From the NCBI GenBank assembly GCA_027592755.1, contig JAQCLE010000002.1:48670-112669 (forward strand): a stretch of 64,000 nucleotides of DNA, written 5' to 3'. A program made the position numbers and the translations under genes. This DNA is from Bacteroidota bacterium. Its GTDB lineage: Bacteria; Bacteroidota; Bacteroidia; Cytophagales; Cyclobacteriaceae. A model generated the notes under the pieces. That model worked only from the letters and a program-made list of their open reading frames with translations, had not been told where the DNA came from and ran no database searches. Positions within the stretch are counted from its first letter, which is position 1, and the number at the start of each line of letters is the position of its first letter. Positions 17,626-26,469 of the stretch are shown here, one piece after another.

Positions 17626-18567
17626 ATGAAAAACTTCCTTGTATACTTTATTCCTTTTTTATGTTTGTCTTGTACACAGCAGTCAACACCCTCTGACACT
17701 ACCAATGAAAGCCAACAAATCGATCCCATCAACCATTCTTTCTTTGTTGCAGGGCCAAATTTTACAGGGATTCTCGATGAATCCGGACAGGTTGAGTGGG
17801 ATGCCGGGCGTCCGGGTGCACGGGACGGCTATGTTCTCCCTAATGGGAATATACTTATTTGCTGGTCAGATGAGGTAATTGAATATACCCGTGATAAGTC
17901 AATCGTATTCAATTACAAAAAACCTGAGTTGAACAAGGAACTTGGGGCAGTAGTTAGATTGGAAAATGGGAATACGCTCATTACGGAGTCAGGGGAGAAT
18001 CCTCGTTTGGTTGAAGTTAATTCGGCAGGAGAGATCGAAATCGCGGTCCCGTTGGTCCCCGAAACTGACAACGCCCACATGCAAACCCGAATGGCCAGAA
18101 AGCTTACCAACGGTAATTACCTAGTCCCGCATCTGTTAGCTTTTGCAGTCAAGGAGTATAGTCCAACAGGCGAAATAATTAGAACCTTTCAAACTGATCT
18201 GTCGGAACTGGGGGGGCGTGAAGCAGAAAACTGGCCATTTACGGCCATTCGATTTGAAAATGGCAACACCTTAATCAACCTGACACACGGCAATAAGACC
18301 ATTGAAGTAGATGGTGACGGAAAAGTAGTATGGGAAGTGAACAATAATGATTTTGATGTCACACCTTTTCGGGATCCTTGCGGTGCACAACGACTGCCCA
18401 ATGGAAACACCGTAATTGCCAGCTATGGTGCAGAAGATGGGATTAAGTTGTTTGAAGTTACCCGCGGTAAAGAAATGGTCTGGAGTTATTCAGGGGAGTA
18501 TCGGGTGCATCATTTTCAAATTCTTACTACTAACGGGAAGCCGATAGAAGGTAAGCCAATGAAGTAA
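17626..18567 (+). CDS. Lipoprotein with NGNT-repeat beta-propeller
   Basis: 313 residues with a lipoprotein signal (FIPFLCLSC, lipid Cys at 16). The mature protein has at least five repeats spaced about 45-55 residues apart, each with N-G-N-(T/I/Y)-(L/V)-I: PNGNILICW, ENGNTLITES, TNGNYLVPHL, ENGNTLINL and PNGNTVIASY, each followed by a strand such as I-E-V or L-F-E-V. This is a propeller as in arylsulfotransferase- or PQQ-like proteins. No catalytic His pattern of true arylsulfate sulfotransferase was recognised. It may bind a sugar or act with the preceding secreted oxidoreductase, which is 96 nt upstream. Confidence 0.7.
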   Translation: MKNFLVYFIPFLCLSCTQQSTPSDTTNESQQIDPINHSFFVAGPNFTGILDESGQVEWDAGRPGARDGYVLPNGNILICWSDEVIEYTRDKSIVFNYKKPELNKELGAVVRLENGNTLITESGENPRLVEVNSAGEIEIAVPLVPETDNAHMQTRMARKLTNGNYLVPHLLAFAVKEYSPTGEIIRTFQTDLSELGGREAENWPFTAIRFENGNTLINLTHGNKTIEVDGDGKVVWEVNNNDFDVTPFRDPCGAQRLPNGNTVIASYGAEDGIKLFEVTRGKEMVWSYSGEYRVHHFQILTTNGKPIEGKPMK

Positions 18568-18572
18568 TTCCG

Positions 18573-19073
18573 TTATTCAACTGCCTTATTAATCTTTGGT
18601 GTATCTGCGTTTGTTGGGATTAAGCTTAAGCTTAAAAAATCAATTTTCCAGACATCTCCATCCTTCATTGCATAGGTAATTGCCCTGATGGGTATTTTAG
18701 GACTTATTACATCCATAATGAATTGCTCTATCGTAACTGCAGTCTCACCATCTTTCGCGACCCGAATCTCTCGTTTGTCAATATTGTAATTGATCACCAG
18801 GGAAGTATCAGCAAAAGCTTTGGTCATATAATTTGAAAGTGTTTTCTTATCCCACAGTTCCATTGGGTCTGTACCGCAATAGAGGCCATCATCCGACAAT
18901 AACATCATCATATTCGATGAATCTTTGCTCTGCATAGAATTGTGATAATTGTCAAGGAGATCGTTCACTGCCTTTTTTGCTCCATTGATATCAATAAGCT
19001 CCGAAGCAGGCTTCTGTTGGCAACCCGAATTTATTACAGTAACCAGAACAATAAGACAGATTACTTTTTCCAT
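18573..19073 (-). CDS. NTF2-like (SnoaL/DUF4440-type) lipoprotein
   Basis: 166 residues with a lipoprotein signal (VTVINSGC, lipid Cys at 18). The mature part begins with a helix (AKKAVNDLLDNYHNSMQSKD), then DDGLYCGTDPMELWDKKTLSNYM, the helix-and-turn pattern of NTF2-like proteins such as SnoaL/DUF4440. Strands around RAITYAMKDGDVWKIDFLSLS close the cone. Catalytic and non-catalytic members exist, so no reaction is assigned. A 16-bp perfect palindrome lies inside its 3' end (18620-18635). It converges with the propeller gene, 5 nt apart. Confidence 0.7.
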   Translation of the reverse strand: MEKVICLIVLVTVINSGCQQKPASELIDINGAKKAVNDLLDNYHNSMQSKDSSNMMMLLSDDGLYCGTDPMELWDKKTLSNYMTKAFADTSLVINYNIDKREIRVAKDGETAVTIEQFIMDVISPKIPIRAITYAMKDGDVWKIDFLSLSLIPTNADTPKINKAVE

Positions 19074-19114
19074 TTTCTTCTTTGAATTCAGATACTCTTT
19101 GAACCTTATTACTA

Positions 19115-20638
19115 TTAATCTCCGAGCTCTTTGATTTGAAACCTTTCATTTTGTGATGGTACATGCTCAAGTTTCATAACCTCTTCAATCCTTTTCACAA
19201 TAGCCGGTTGTGAGGCTGATACATCATTTTTTTCTGAAATATCTGCTTCCAAATTATATAATTCAATTTCCAGGTTGCCACCAAAGATATCCTTTCGGAT
19301 ACCTTTCCATTTCCCCATTCTAACTGCTTGTTGTCCGTTGTAACTTGGAAATTCCCAATAAAGAAATTCATGTTGTTGCTGCTCCTGGTTAAATAAAGTA
19401 GGTTTAATGCTGATGCCATCTATATCGTCAGGAGGTCTGATGCCAAGAAGATCACAGAGAGTAGGTAGCATATCTGAAAATGATGAGATATAATCGTTTT
19501 TTGTACCTGCTTCTATTTGGTTAGGCCAACTTGCGATTAGTGGTACACGAATGCCTCCTTCATACACAAAGCCCTTGGTTTTGCCATAACCATTGGTTAA
19601 TGGCCTCGAACTTTCAAAGAAATTAAAGTCGACACCTCCTGTATAGGTGGGGCCGTTATCACTTGTAAAGAAAACAATGGTATTTTCATAAAGACCCAAT
19701 TCTTTAAGGGTGGCGACCAGTTCACCAACCTGATTATCAAGATAGCTTATCATTGCCGCATAGGTCGCCCTTGGATATCTGCAAGGAAAATATCCCTGGT
19801 CTCCGAGGTAAGGCTCCTCCTCTCCTAAAATTTCCCTATACCGATCGACATATTCTTTTGGTGCCTGAAGAGGTAGGTGTGGTAGCGGAGAGGCATAATA
19901 CATAAAGAAAGGCTTGTCCCTATTTTGTTTTATGAAAGCCAATGCCTTCTGATGCATCTTTTCAGGGGCGAATTCCTTTTGCCGAAATTTTGCATAGCTC
20001 GCTTCATCGAAAGGATCACTCAATGAATCCAATTTTGTCCCAGGAGCAACGATCTCATTTTCGAGCATCATCTTTTTGTCATTTTCCCATAAATAAGGAG
20101 GATATAGATTGTGAGCTTGTCGCTGACAATTGTATCCATAGAAATAATCGAAACCCTGAAGGTTAGGCACTCCTTCGGTCTCAGGGGCACCTAGCCCCCA
20201 TTTTCCCACAATACCTGTTTGATATCCTGCTGCTTTTAATAATTCTGCCAATGTTACTGTACTTGCCGGAATAGGACGTTGGCCTTCCAAATTGATATCA
20301 GCAATTGCTTTAGTATAGTTCCAAACCTCTCCTCGTTCTCTCCATTCGTCATTGCCTCGAATAACGGCATGCCCTGCATGTTTTCCTGTCAGAAATACAC
20401 ACCTTGAAGGAGCACATACGGGAGAACCTGAGTAATGCTGCGTAAATAGCATTCCACCTGCAGCTAATGCATCAATATTTGGAGTCAGAATCTTTTTCTG
20501 GCCATTGATTCCTAACTCTCCAAAACCGAGGTCATCAGCAAGGATGTAAACAACGTTCGGTTGTTTTACGCTTTTATTCGTTGTGCCACATGATGTGCAA
20601 ACCAGGGCGATTAATATTGAAAAAATTAGTGCCTTCAT
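19115..20638 (-). CDS. Formylglycine-dependent sulfatase (arylsulfatase family)
   Basis: 507 residues with an N-terminal export signal ending near Cys17, probably a lipoprotein. NVVYILADDLGFGELG (residues 28-43) carries the Asp pair for calcium. C-A-P-S-R at 75-79 within SPVCAPSRCVFLTGKH is the C-x-P-x-R signature whose Cys is converted to formylglycine. FFTSDNGPTYTGG supplies the second metal Asp-Asn. The Cys-type signature implies a separate formylglycine-generating or anaerobic maturase, not in this window. It hydrolyses sulfate esters, in this context likely on a polysaccharide or its oligosaccharides (family S1). Exact specificity is not readable. Confidence 0.93.
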   Translation of the reverse strand: MKALIFSILIALVCTSCGTTNKSVKQPNVVYILADDLGFGELGINGQKKILTPNIDALAAGGMLFTQHYSGSPVCAPSRCVFLTGKHAGHAVIRGNDEWRERGEVWNYTKAIADINLEGQRPIPASTVTLAELLKAAGYQTGIVGKWGLGAPETEGVPNLQGFDYFYGYNCQRQAHNLYPPYLWENDKKMMLENEIVAPGTKLDSLSDPFDEASYAKFRQKEFAPEKMHQKALAFIKQNRDKPFFMYYASPLPHLPLQAPKEYVDRYREILGEEEPYLGDQGYFPCRYPRATYAAMISYLDNQVGELVATLKELGLYENTIVFFTSDNGPTYTGGVDFNFFESSRPLTNGYGKTKGFVYEGGIRVPLIASWPNQIEAGTKNDYISSFSDMLPTLCDLLGIRPPDDIDGISIKPTLFNQEQQQHEFLYWEFPSYNGQQAVRMGKWKGIRKDIFGGNLEIELYNLEADISEKNDVSASQPAIVKRIEEVMKLEHVPSQNERFQIKELGD

Positions 20639-20656
20639 TTTATTTACTTGTTTCTT

Positions 20657-21154
20657 TTAAAACTTTATCATCACCTGGTTTTTTTCCACACTCTGCTTCT
20701 CTTTTACCAGTATTGATTTAACCACACCCTCGCCATGTGCCTTGATGACATTTTCCATCTTCATGGCCTCTAATACTATTAGAGGATCACCTTTTTTTAC
20801 TTCCTGGTTTTCCGAGACACAGATCTCTAAAATTAATCCCGGCATAGGAGCTTTTAAATCTTTGATTGCTGAACTAACTTGCTGGTTCATGCCCAGTTTT
20901 TCCAATAAAGCGTCCATCTTATCTCTTAAAAAGAGGTTGATTTGCTTATTATTGATAACCAGATTTACAGTTTTATCTTCGTTATTTACCCCGAGAATTT
21001 CAATGGTGTGGGACTTGTTTTTATAATGGACAATGTATTTTGAAGCACTAATCCTTTCCACCGATGCATCAATCGATTTGTCATTTACAAGGAACTCCAA
21101 ACCATTGACATCGACTTTGATTTCCTTTTGGCTGCCAGTTTTAACGGAATACAT
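20657..21154 (-). CDS. Biotin carboxyl carrier protein
   Basis: 165 residues. The C-terminal 70 form a biotinyl domain with the site E-A-M-K-M-E-N (biotinylated Lys132), preceded by LKAPMPGLILEI. The A-P-M-P-G stretch and the N-terminal region of unknown fold match stand-alone carrier subunits of acyl-CoA carboxylases (propionyl-/acetyl-CoA type) or oxaloacetate/methylmalonyl-CoA decarboxylases in Bacteroidota. No carboxylase subunit lies next to it, so the partner enzyme must be encoded elsewhere. It is divergent from the M1 peptidase gene, sharing an 81-nt promoter region. Confidence 0.88.
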   Translation of the reverse strand: MYSVKTGSQKEIKVDVNGLEFLVNDKSIDASVERISASKYIVHYKNKSHTIEILGVNNEDKTVNLVINNKQINLFLRDKMDALLEKLGMNQQVSSAIKDLKAPMPGLILEICVSENQEVKKGDPLIVLEAMKMENVIKAHGEGVVKSILVKEKQSVEKNQVMIKF

Positions 21155-21235
21155 TCTTTAAACTTGGTTAAAAATCCATTAAAATTACTTTGGTTTGCAT
21201 CGATTTTAAAATAAGGCCAGACAGAGCCAGAATTG

Positions 21236-23794
21236 ATGATTATAATGTTCAAGGAACAACTTTACTTCTTAATTCTCATTTTGATATTTTTTGTTGGTTG
21301 CAAAACATCTCAACCAACAAGCAATCTTGCAGCAGAAGATGAACTTGAGTCACAGCTAAAAGAGACAGAACAGGCTATTCCAACAGATAGCATTGCTGAT
21401 CAATTGGCGCCAGCCATTTACAGAGCATCGAATTCGAAAATTTGGGATTTGTTACATACTAAACTGGAATTGAGTTTTGACTGGGAAAATGAAAAAGTTA
21501 TTGGCATTGCGTACCTGGAACTTAAACCATACTTCTATCCACAGGATAACCTTGTACTTGATGCAAAGGGGTTTGATATTCTGAAAATCGGATTAGTGAC
21601 CAGGGAAGGTCAACAGGATTTGATTTTTGATTATGATGAGAATCAGATTAATATTGAGTTACCCAGAGAATATACCCGCACCGAAAAGATCTTAATTAAA
21701 GTGGAATACGTTGCCGCCCCGGGTTCACGAGAGTTGAGTGGTAGTGACGCTATTTCATCCGATAAGGGTTTGTATTTTGTTAATCCAAAAAATGAAGACC
21801 CGGATAAGCCCCAACAAATCTGGACCCAGGGAGAGACACAGGCAAACTCAGCATGGTTTCCTACAATTGATTCACCCAATGAAAAATGTACCCAGGAAAT
21901 ATATATCACAGTTGAAGAACGTTTCAAAACTTTGTCCAATGGTGTATTGGTTTATTCTCAAAAAAATGAAAATGGAACCCGAACCGATTACTGGAAAATG
22001 GATAAGCCGCATGCACCCTATTTATTTATGCTGGCGGTTGGCGAATTTAGTGTGGTTAAAGATAAATGGAATGATGTTCCCCTTGAATATTGGGTGGAGC
22101 CTGAATTCGAGGAATACGCCGATGACATTTTTGGTAACACGCCCGAAATGATCGGATTTTTTTCGGAATTGTTTGATTTCCCATATCCATGGAATAAGTA
22201 TTCTCAAATCGTGGTTAGAGACTTTGTTTCAGGAGCCATGGAAAATACGACTGCTTCGGTGTTTATGGAAGACCTCCAGGTAACTGATCGTGAAATACTA
22301 GATGAAAATTGGGATTACATCATTGCTCATGAACTAATGCACCAGTGGTTCGGGGATTTGGTGACAACTGAATCCTGGTCAAATCTGCCATTAAATGAAG
22401 GTTTTGCAAATTACGCCGAATATTTGTGGAATGAGTACAAGTATGGTGTAGACGAAGCTGACTACAGTAATTGGATTGAAACTCAGAACTATCTTGATGA
22501 GGCTGAGACAAAACAGGTGCCTCTGATAAGATTTTATTATGACGACCGAGAGGACATGTTTGATAGTCATTCCTATGACAAAGCGGGCCGTGTACTTCAC
22601 ATGCTGCGTAAGTATGTTGGGGACGAAGCATTTTTCAAATCGTTAAATCATTATCTGAAGGCCAATGCCTATCAGTCGGTTGAAATTCATAATTTAAGGT
22701 TGTCTTTTGAGTATATCACTGGCGAAGATCTCAATTGGTTTTTTGATCAATGGTTTCTGAGTCCTGGCCACCCAGTGATACAAATAGAACATGAGTACTC
22801 AAATGATTCTTTGCACCTGTATGTCTATCAATTGCAGGATACTACCACCAGTCCTGTTTTTATTTTGCCTTCTTATATTGATGTTTATATAAATGACGAA
22901 ATCGACCGGTTTCCCCTATTGATCCAGGATCAGAATGAGAAATATAGCTTCTATTACTCTTCCAAGCCTGATTTGGTTGTTTTCGATTCCGATCAGCAGT
23001 TGCTCGGAGATATCAACCATACCAAAATAGCTGAAGAACTAATCTATCAGTATAGCCACAGTGATAAATTTTTATTGCGGTTTACAGCCCTAAATGAGGT
23101 CATGGAACTTGGTAGCGATTCACAAAGAATAACAATTATAAGGCGGGCTTTGGATGACCGTTTCTGGAGAATTAGGATTACCGCAATCGAATTGGCAGAG
23201 GAATATGGAATTCTGGAAGATGATGGAGTGCTGGCTGCTATACAGGATTTGTTCAATGATAAGAAGTCACTTGTTAGGGCTTCTTCTTTGGGAGCTTTAA
23301 CGCAGCGAGATCCTGAGGCATATCGAGATCTGATCATGCTTGGCTTAACTGATAGCTCTTATAGTGTTGCTGGAACGGCCCTTGCGGCTTACATGATAGT
23401 TTCAGACACACCAGATCCTGACCTGATTGAGAAGTTTTCAAATTCCATGAATATTAATGCATTGATTCCTGTTGCTGATTATTATATAAGTAATAGATAT
23501 TCAGATAGTTATGACTGGTTTTTCAAGAAAAGTAAAAAGCTCAAAGGAACGGATTTATATTTTTTCCTACAGTATTTTGCTCAGTATCTTATGGATGCAC
23601 CTGAGGATCGGCGAAAGTTAGGGGTGAATATTTTCGAAGATCTCGCTTTGAACCATCAGCAATACTATATCAGGTTGGCAGGATTTCAGGGTTTGCTTAT
23701 TCTTTCGGATCTAGAAGGGGTTGATGAAAAAATCCAACGTATAAAGGAGCAGGAAACAGATGCCAGATTGATTCAATATTACGGCCAGTTTTAG
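21236..23794 (+). CDS. M1-family metalloaminopeptidase, lipoprotein
   Basis: 852 residues from the ATG at 21236; the in-frame TTG at 21233 just before it is less likely, and ATG 21245 is also possible. The signal LILILIFFVGC predicts a lipoprotein, so the enzyme is anchored in the envelope. The substrate-binding pattern G-A-M-E-N lies before the zinc motif H365-E-L-M-H369, and the third ligand Glu is in LNEGFANYAEYLW. Residues after about 600 form repeated helix pairs (RIRITAIELAEEYG, LVRASSLGALTQRDP) resembling HEAT repeats. The role is stepwise removal of N-terminal residues from peptides, probably for nutrition. Confidence 0.93.
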   Translation: MIIMFKEQLYFLILILIFFVGCKTSQPTSNLAAEDELESQLKETEQAIPTDSIADQLAPAIYRASNSKIWDLLHTKLELSFDWENEKVIGIAYLELKPYFYPQDNLVLDAKGFDILKIGLVTREGQQDLIFDYDENQINIELPREYTRTEKILIKVEYVAAPGSRELSGSDAISSDKGLYFVNPKNEDPDKPQQIWTQGETQANSAWFPTIDSPNEKCTQEIYITVEERFKTLSNGVLVYSQKNENGTRTDYWKMDKPHAPYLFMLAVGEFSVVKDKWNDVPLEYWVEPEFEEYADDIFGNTPEMIGFFSELFDFPYPWNKYSQIVVRDFVSGAMENTTASVFMEDLQVTDREILDENWDYIIAHELMHQWFGDLVTTESWSNLPLNEGFANYAEYLWNEYKYGVDEADYSNWIETQNYLDEAETKQVPLIRFYYDDREDMFDSHSYDKAGRVLHMLRKYVGDEAFFKSLNHYLKANAYQSVEIHNLRLSFEYITGEDLNWFFDQWFLSPGHPVIQIEHEYSNDSLHLYVYQLQDTTTSPVFILPSYIDVYINDEIDRFPLLIQDQNEKYSFYYSSKPDLVVFDSDQQLLGDINHTKIAEELIYQYSHSDKFLLRFTALNEVMELGSDSQRITIIRRALDDRFWRIRITAIELAEEYGILEDDGVLAAIQDLFNDKKSLVRASSLGALTQRDPEAYRDLIMLGLTDSSYSVAGTALAAYMIVSDTPDPDLIEKFSNSMNINALIPVADYYISNRYSDSYDWFFKKSKKLKGTDLYFFLQYFAQYLMDAPEDRRKLGVNIFEDLALNHQQYYIRLAGFQGLLILSDLEGVDEKIQRIKEQETDARLIQYYGQF

Positions 23795-23831
23795 AGAAGG
23801 AGAAATTTCAGAAATGACCTTCTTACAAAAA

Positions 23832-23862
23832 TTTGATTAGAATCAAAAAGCATCTACTTTTG
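23832..23862 (+). promoter_or_regulatory. Promoter of the tRNA-tuf operon
   Basis: TTTG at 23832-23835 and TACTTTTG at 23855-23862 are 19 nt apart, a perfect Bacteroidota promoter. The first transcribed bases read CACTTCCG, and CACTT with AAGTG could form a 5-bp hairpin at the 5' end. The tRNA-Tyr begins 78 nt after the -7 box. Confidence 0.8.
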
Positions 23863-23939
23863 CACTTCCGTTAAAGTGAGGTGTTCAGCTTTTAAGGAAA
23901 TTGTTCTTGTTTTTGGTGTGAATTTATAGTGAAAAAAAA

Positions 23940-24024
23940 GGGGAGATACCGAAGCGGTCAAACGGGGCAGACTGTAAATCTGTTGGCTCAGCCTTCGTAG
24001 GTTCGAATCCTGCTCTCCCCACCA
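23940..24024 (+). tRNA. tRNA-Tyr (anticodon GTA)
   Basis: Acceptor GGGGAGA pairs with TCTCCCC (24014-24020). Anticodon GTA is at 23974-23976 in loop CTGTAAA. A long variable arm is present, as in bacterial tRNA-Tyr. T-loop GTTCGAATC. The 3' end encodes ACCA, so the CCA is genomic, unlike the tRNA-Gly and tRNA-Thr that follow. Confidence 0.97.
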
Positions 24025-24047
24025 GTGTGGTTGAAAAAAAGAGTTCT

Positions 24048-24120
24048 GCGGGCGTAGCTCAGTTGGTAGAGCGACAGCCTTCCAAGCTGTAGGTCGCCGG
24101 TTCGAACCTGGTCGCCCGCT
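24048..24120 (+). tRNA. tRNA-Gly (anticodon TCC)
   Basis: Acceptor GCGGGCG pairs with CGCCCGC. Anticodon stem ACAGC/GCTGT encloses CTTCCAA, with TCC at 24081-24083. The T-arm has GGTTCGAACC. Discriminator T; no encoded CCA. Lies 23 nt after tRNA-Tyr in the same transcript. Confidence 0.97.
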
Positions 24121-24157
24121 CATTTTTTTCACACTTCACTACGAACACACCCTCTTG

Positions 24158-24229
24158 GCCGATGTAGCTCAGGGGTAGAGCGCTTCCTTGGTAAGGAAGA
24201 GGTCAGGGGTTCAATTCCCCTCATTGGCT
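24158..24229 (+). tRNA. tRNA-Thr (anticodon GGT)
   Basis: Acceptor GCCGATG pairs with CATTGGC with one G-T pair. Anticodon loop TTGGTAA with GGT at 24190-24192. Discriminator T; CCA not encoded. The last tRNA before tuf, matching the common Tyr-Gly-Thr-tuf order of bacteria. Confidence 0.97.
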
Positions 24230-24286
24230 CTAAAAAAATGAAAGTGTAATTATTGAATTATTTTAACCTAATATAAGATTTCAAAC

Positions 24287-25474
24287 ATGGCTAAAGAAAA
24301 CTTTGATCGTTCCAAACCCCACGTTAATATTGGTACCATAGGTCACGTCGACCACGGTAAAACAACTTTGACCGCCGCCATTACTACAGTTTTGGCCACA
24401 AAAGGTTTAGCAGAAGTAAGAGACTTTTCTTCAATCGATAATGCTCCTGAAGAAAAAGAAAGAGGTATTACAATCAATACTGCTCACGTTGAATACCGAA
24501 CGGAAAACAGGCACTATGCACACGTTGATTGTCCTGGTCACGCTGACTATGTAAAGAACATGGTTACTGGAGCCGCTCAGATGGACGGTGCAATATTGGT
24601 TGTTGCCGCTACCGATGGTCCTATGCCACAAACTCGTGAGCACATCCTTCTTGCTCGTCAGGTGGGAGTTCCGGCACTTGTTGTCTTTATGAACAAAGTT
24701 GACTTAGTCGACGATCCGGAGCTTTTGGAATTAGTTGAGATGGAAATTAGGGAGTTGTTGAGTTTTTACGAATTTCCTGGTGATGATATTCCAATAGTAC
24801 AGGGATCGGCACTTGGCGCCCTAAATGGTGAGCCAGCCTGGGTTGAGAAAGTTATTGAATTGATGGCTGCAGTTGATAGTTACATTCCTATTCCAGAAAG
24901 ATTGATTGACAAAGATTTCTTGATGCCAGTTGAAGATGTATTCTCTATTACCGGACGTGGTACAGTTGCAACTGGTCGAATTGAGAGGGGAGTTACCAAC
25001 ACAGGCGATGCTGTTGATATTATTGGAATGGGTGCGGAAAACTTGAAATCTGTTGTGACTGGGGTTGAAATGTTCAGGAAAATTCTTGACAGAGGCGAAG
25101 CGGGTGATAATACTGGTCTTCTTTTGAGAGGAATTGAAAAGACTCAGATTAAAAGAGGAATGATCATCTGCAAACCTGGCTCAGTTACACCTCATGCTCA
25201 TTTTAAAGCTGAGGTTTATGTTCTCTCTAAGGAAGAAGGTGGGCGTCATACGCCATTTTTCAACAAGTATAGACCTCAGTTTTATGTAAGAACAACCGAC
25301 GTTACTGGTGAGATCAAACTTCCTGATGGCGTTGAAATGGTTATGCCAGGGGATAACATCACAATTGAAGTTACATTAATCAACAAAATCGCCATGGAAA
25401 AAGGTCTTCGATTCGCAATTAGAGAAGGTGGAAGAACTGTTGGTGCAGGTCAGGTAACTGAAATTTTAGATTAA
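24287..25474 (+). CDS. tuf: Elongation factor Tu
   Basis: 395 residues. GTPase motifs are GHVDHGKTT (G1, residues 19-27), the switch I stretch [23 protein letters not shown] (G3) and NKVD (G4). Domains 2 and 3 follow to the conserved end [14 protein letters not shown]. It delivers aminoacyl-tRNA to the ribosomal A site. Cotranscribed with three tRNAs from the 23.86 kb promoter, and followed by a strong hairpin. Not adjacent to fusA, unlike the classical str operon. Confidence 0.99.
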   Translation: MAKENFDRSKPHVNIGTIGHVDHGKTTLTAAITTVLATKGLAEVRDFSSIDNAPEEKERGITINTAHVEYRTENRHYAHVDCPGHADYVKNMVTGAAQMDGAILVVAATDGPMPQTREHILLARQVGVPALVVFMNKVDLVDDPELLELVEMEIRELLSFYEFPGDDIPIVQGSALGALNGEPAWVEKVIELMAAVDSYIPIPERLIDKDFLMPVEDVFSITGRGTVATGRIERGVTNTGDAVDIIGMGAENLKSVVTGVEMFRKILDRGEAGDNTGLLLRGIEKTQIKRGMIICKPGSVTPHAHFKAEVYVLSKEEGGRHTPFFNKYRPQFYVRTTDVTGEIKLPDGVEMVMPGDNITIEVTLINKIAMEKGLRFAIREGGRTVGAGQVTEILD

Positions 25475-25501
25475 TATTCATTTATAAAACAAAGGTTCTC
25501 G

Positions 25502-25536
25502 AATGCGTTTCATTAACTATGAAACGCATTTGTTTC
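25502..25536 (+). terminator. Hairpin terminator after tuf
   Basis: A perfect 12-bp stem, AATGCGTTTCAT with ATGAAACGCATT, around TAACT, then TGTTTC. It starts 28 nt after the tuf stop. Its 3' side carries the TTTG that serves as -33 element of the next promoter, so ending and starting signals overlap. Confidence 0.7.
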
Positions 25537-25560
25537 TTTCTTGAAAAGAAAATACCTTTG
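25529..25560 (+). promoter_or_regulatory. Promoter of the tRNA-Trp-secE-nusG-rplKAJL unit
   Basis: TTTG at 25529-25532 and TACCTTTG at 25553-25560, spaced by 20 nt. The transcript would begin around CAGTCCCGTTT, 30 nt before tRNA-Trp. Confidence 0.8.
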
Positions 25561-25589
25561 CAGTCCCGTTTCGAAAAGGGGCAGGGGAT

Positions 25590-25662
25590 ACGGGTGTAGC
25601 TCAATTGGTAGAGCGACGGTCTCCAAAACCGTAGGCTGTGGGTTCGATTCCTACCACCCGTG
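25590..25662 (+). tRNA. tRNA-Trp (anticodon CCA)
   Basis: Acceptor ACGGGTG pairs with CACCCGT. Anticodon stem ACGGT/ACCGT encloses CTCCAAA, with CCA at 25623-25625. Discriminator G; no encoded CCA. It leads the secE-nusG transcript, a gene order seen in many bacteria. Confidence 0.97.
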
Positions 25663-25691
25663 CTCAGGGGTATCAAAAAAAAGTAAAGTAA

Positions 25692-25883
25692 ATGTCAAAG
25701 ATAAAAGCCTTTATTACAGAGTCTTACGATGAGATGAGGCTTAAGGTGTCATGGCCGAAATATTCAGAACTTCAAAGTAGTTCTACACTCGTTCTTGTAG
25801 CTTCTTTGATCTTCGCTTTAGTAATTGGAGTCATGGATTTGGCATTTGAGAATGCCCTGAAGTGGTTTTATAACGCATTCTAA
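25692..25883 (+). CDS. secE: Preprotein translocase subunit SecE
   Basis: 63 residues, the short one-helix form. An amphipathic N-terminal helix with EMRLKVSWPKYSELQ (the conserved K-V-x-W-P motif) precedes one membrane span, STLVLVASLIFALVIGVMDLAF. It clamps SecY in the inner membrane. Located 29 nt after tRNA-Trp and 21 nt before nusG. Confidence 0.95.
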   Translation: MSKIKAFITESYDEMRLKVSWPKYSELQSSSTLVLVASLIFALVIGVMDLAFENALKWFYNAF

Positions 25884-25904
25884 TTAGACCAAAGATAAAA
25901 GAAG

Positions 25905-26462
25905 ATGGCGGATTATAATTGGTATGTTGTCAGGGCGATAAGCGGTCAGGAAAAGAAGGTGAAAACTTATCTTGAGAATGAAATTTCAAGACAGGGTTTA
26001 ATTGATGACATTCCTCAGATTTTAATCCCATCTGAGAAGGTGTATGAAATGCGAAATGGCAAAAAGAGGGTAAGGGAGAGAAACTTCTTTCCGGGGTACG
26101 TATTGGTATCGGCTGATTTGTCACGTGGAGAAACAGTACACATGATCAATAGCATCCCAGGAGTAATTGGTTTTCTTGGAACAAATGATAAGGGAGCAGA
26201 TAGAGTTCCTGTACCGTTGAGATCAAATGAAGTTAATCGAATTTTGGGTAAGGTTGAGGAAGTTGATGAGTTTGAAGAAAAATTAGACAGGCCATTTATA
26301 GTTGGGGAATCAGTCAAAGTAATGGATGGGCCCTTTAGCGGTTTTACCGGAGCAGTTGAGGAAGTTTTTGAGGAGCGGAAAAAGCTAAATGTAATGGTTA
26401 AAATATTTGGTAGAAACACACCTGTAGAATTGAATTATATACAAGTGGAAAAAGAGGATTAG
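25905..26462 (+). CDS. nusG: Transcription termination/antitermination factor NusG
   Basis: 185 residues. The NGN domain starts WYVVRAISGQEKKVKTYLE and contains RNFFPGYVLV. The C-terminal KOW domain has VGESVKVMDGPFSGFTGAVEEV. It binds the RNA polymerase clamp encoded by rpoB/rpoC downstream and links it to Rho or to ribosomal protein S10. No insertion domain is seen between NGN and KOW beyond a short acidic linker. Confidence 0.97.
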   Translation: MADYNWYVVRAISGQEKKVKTYLENEISRQGLIDDIPQILIPSEKVYEMRNGKKRVRERNFFPGYVLVSADLSRGETVHMINSIPGVIGFLGTNDKGADRVPVPLRSNEVNRILGKVEEVDEFEEKLDRPFIVGESVKVMDGPFSGFTGAVEEVFEERKKLNVMVKIFGRNTPVELNYIQVEKED

Positions 26463-26469
26463 TTAAGCA

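Noticed and set aside
18620..18635. 16-bp perfect palindrome TTAAGCTTAAGCTTAA
   Set aside because: Lies within the coding end of the NTF2-like gene and encodes part of its conserved C-terminal strand; a simple repeat of AAGCTT, with no T tract placed for termination. No support for a function.
23854..24132. 92-residue minus-strand reading frame with GRPGSNRRPT and EQDSNLRR
   Set aside because: It is the reverse strand of tRNA-Tyr and tRNA-Gly; such frames are common false gene calls over tRNAs.
25482..25732. Reading frames on both strands around tRNA-Trp
   Set aside because: Both run through the tRNA-Trp gene and its terminator/promoter; one overlaps the secE start. No coding features.
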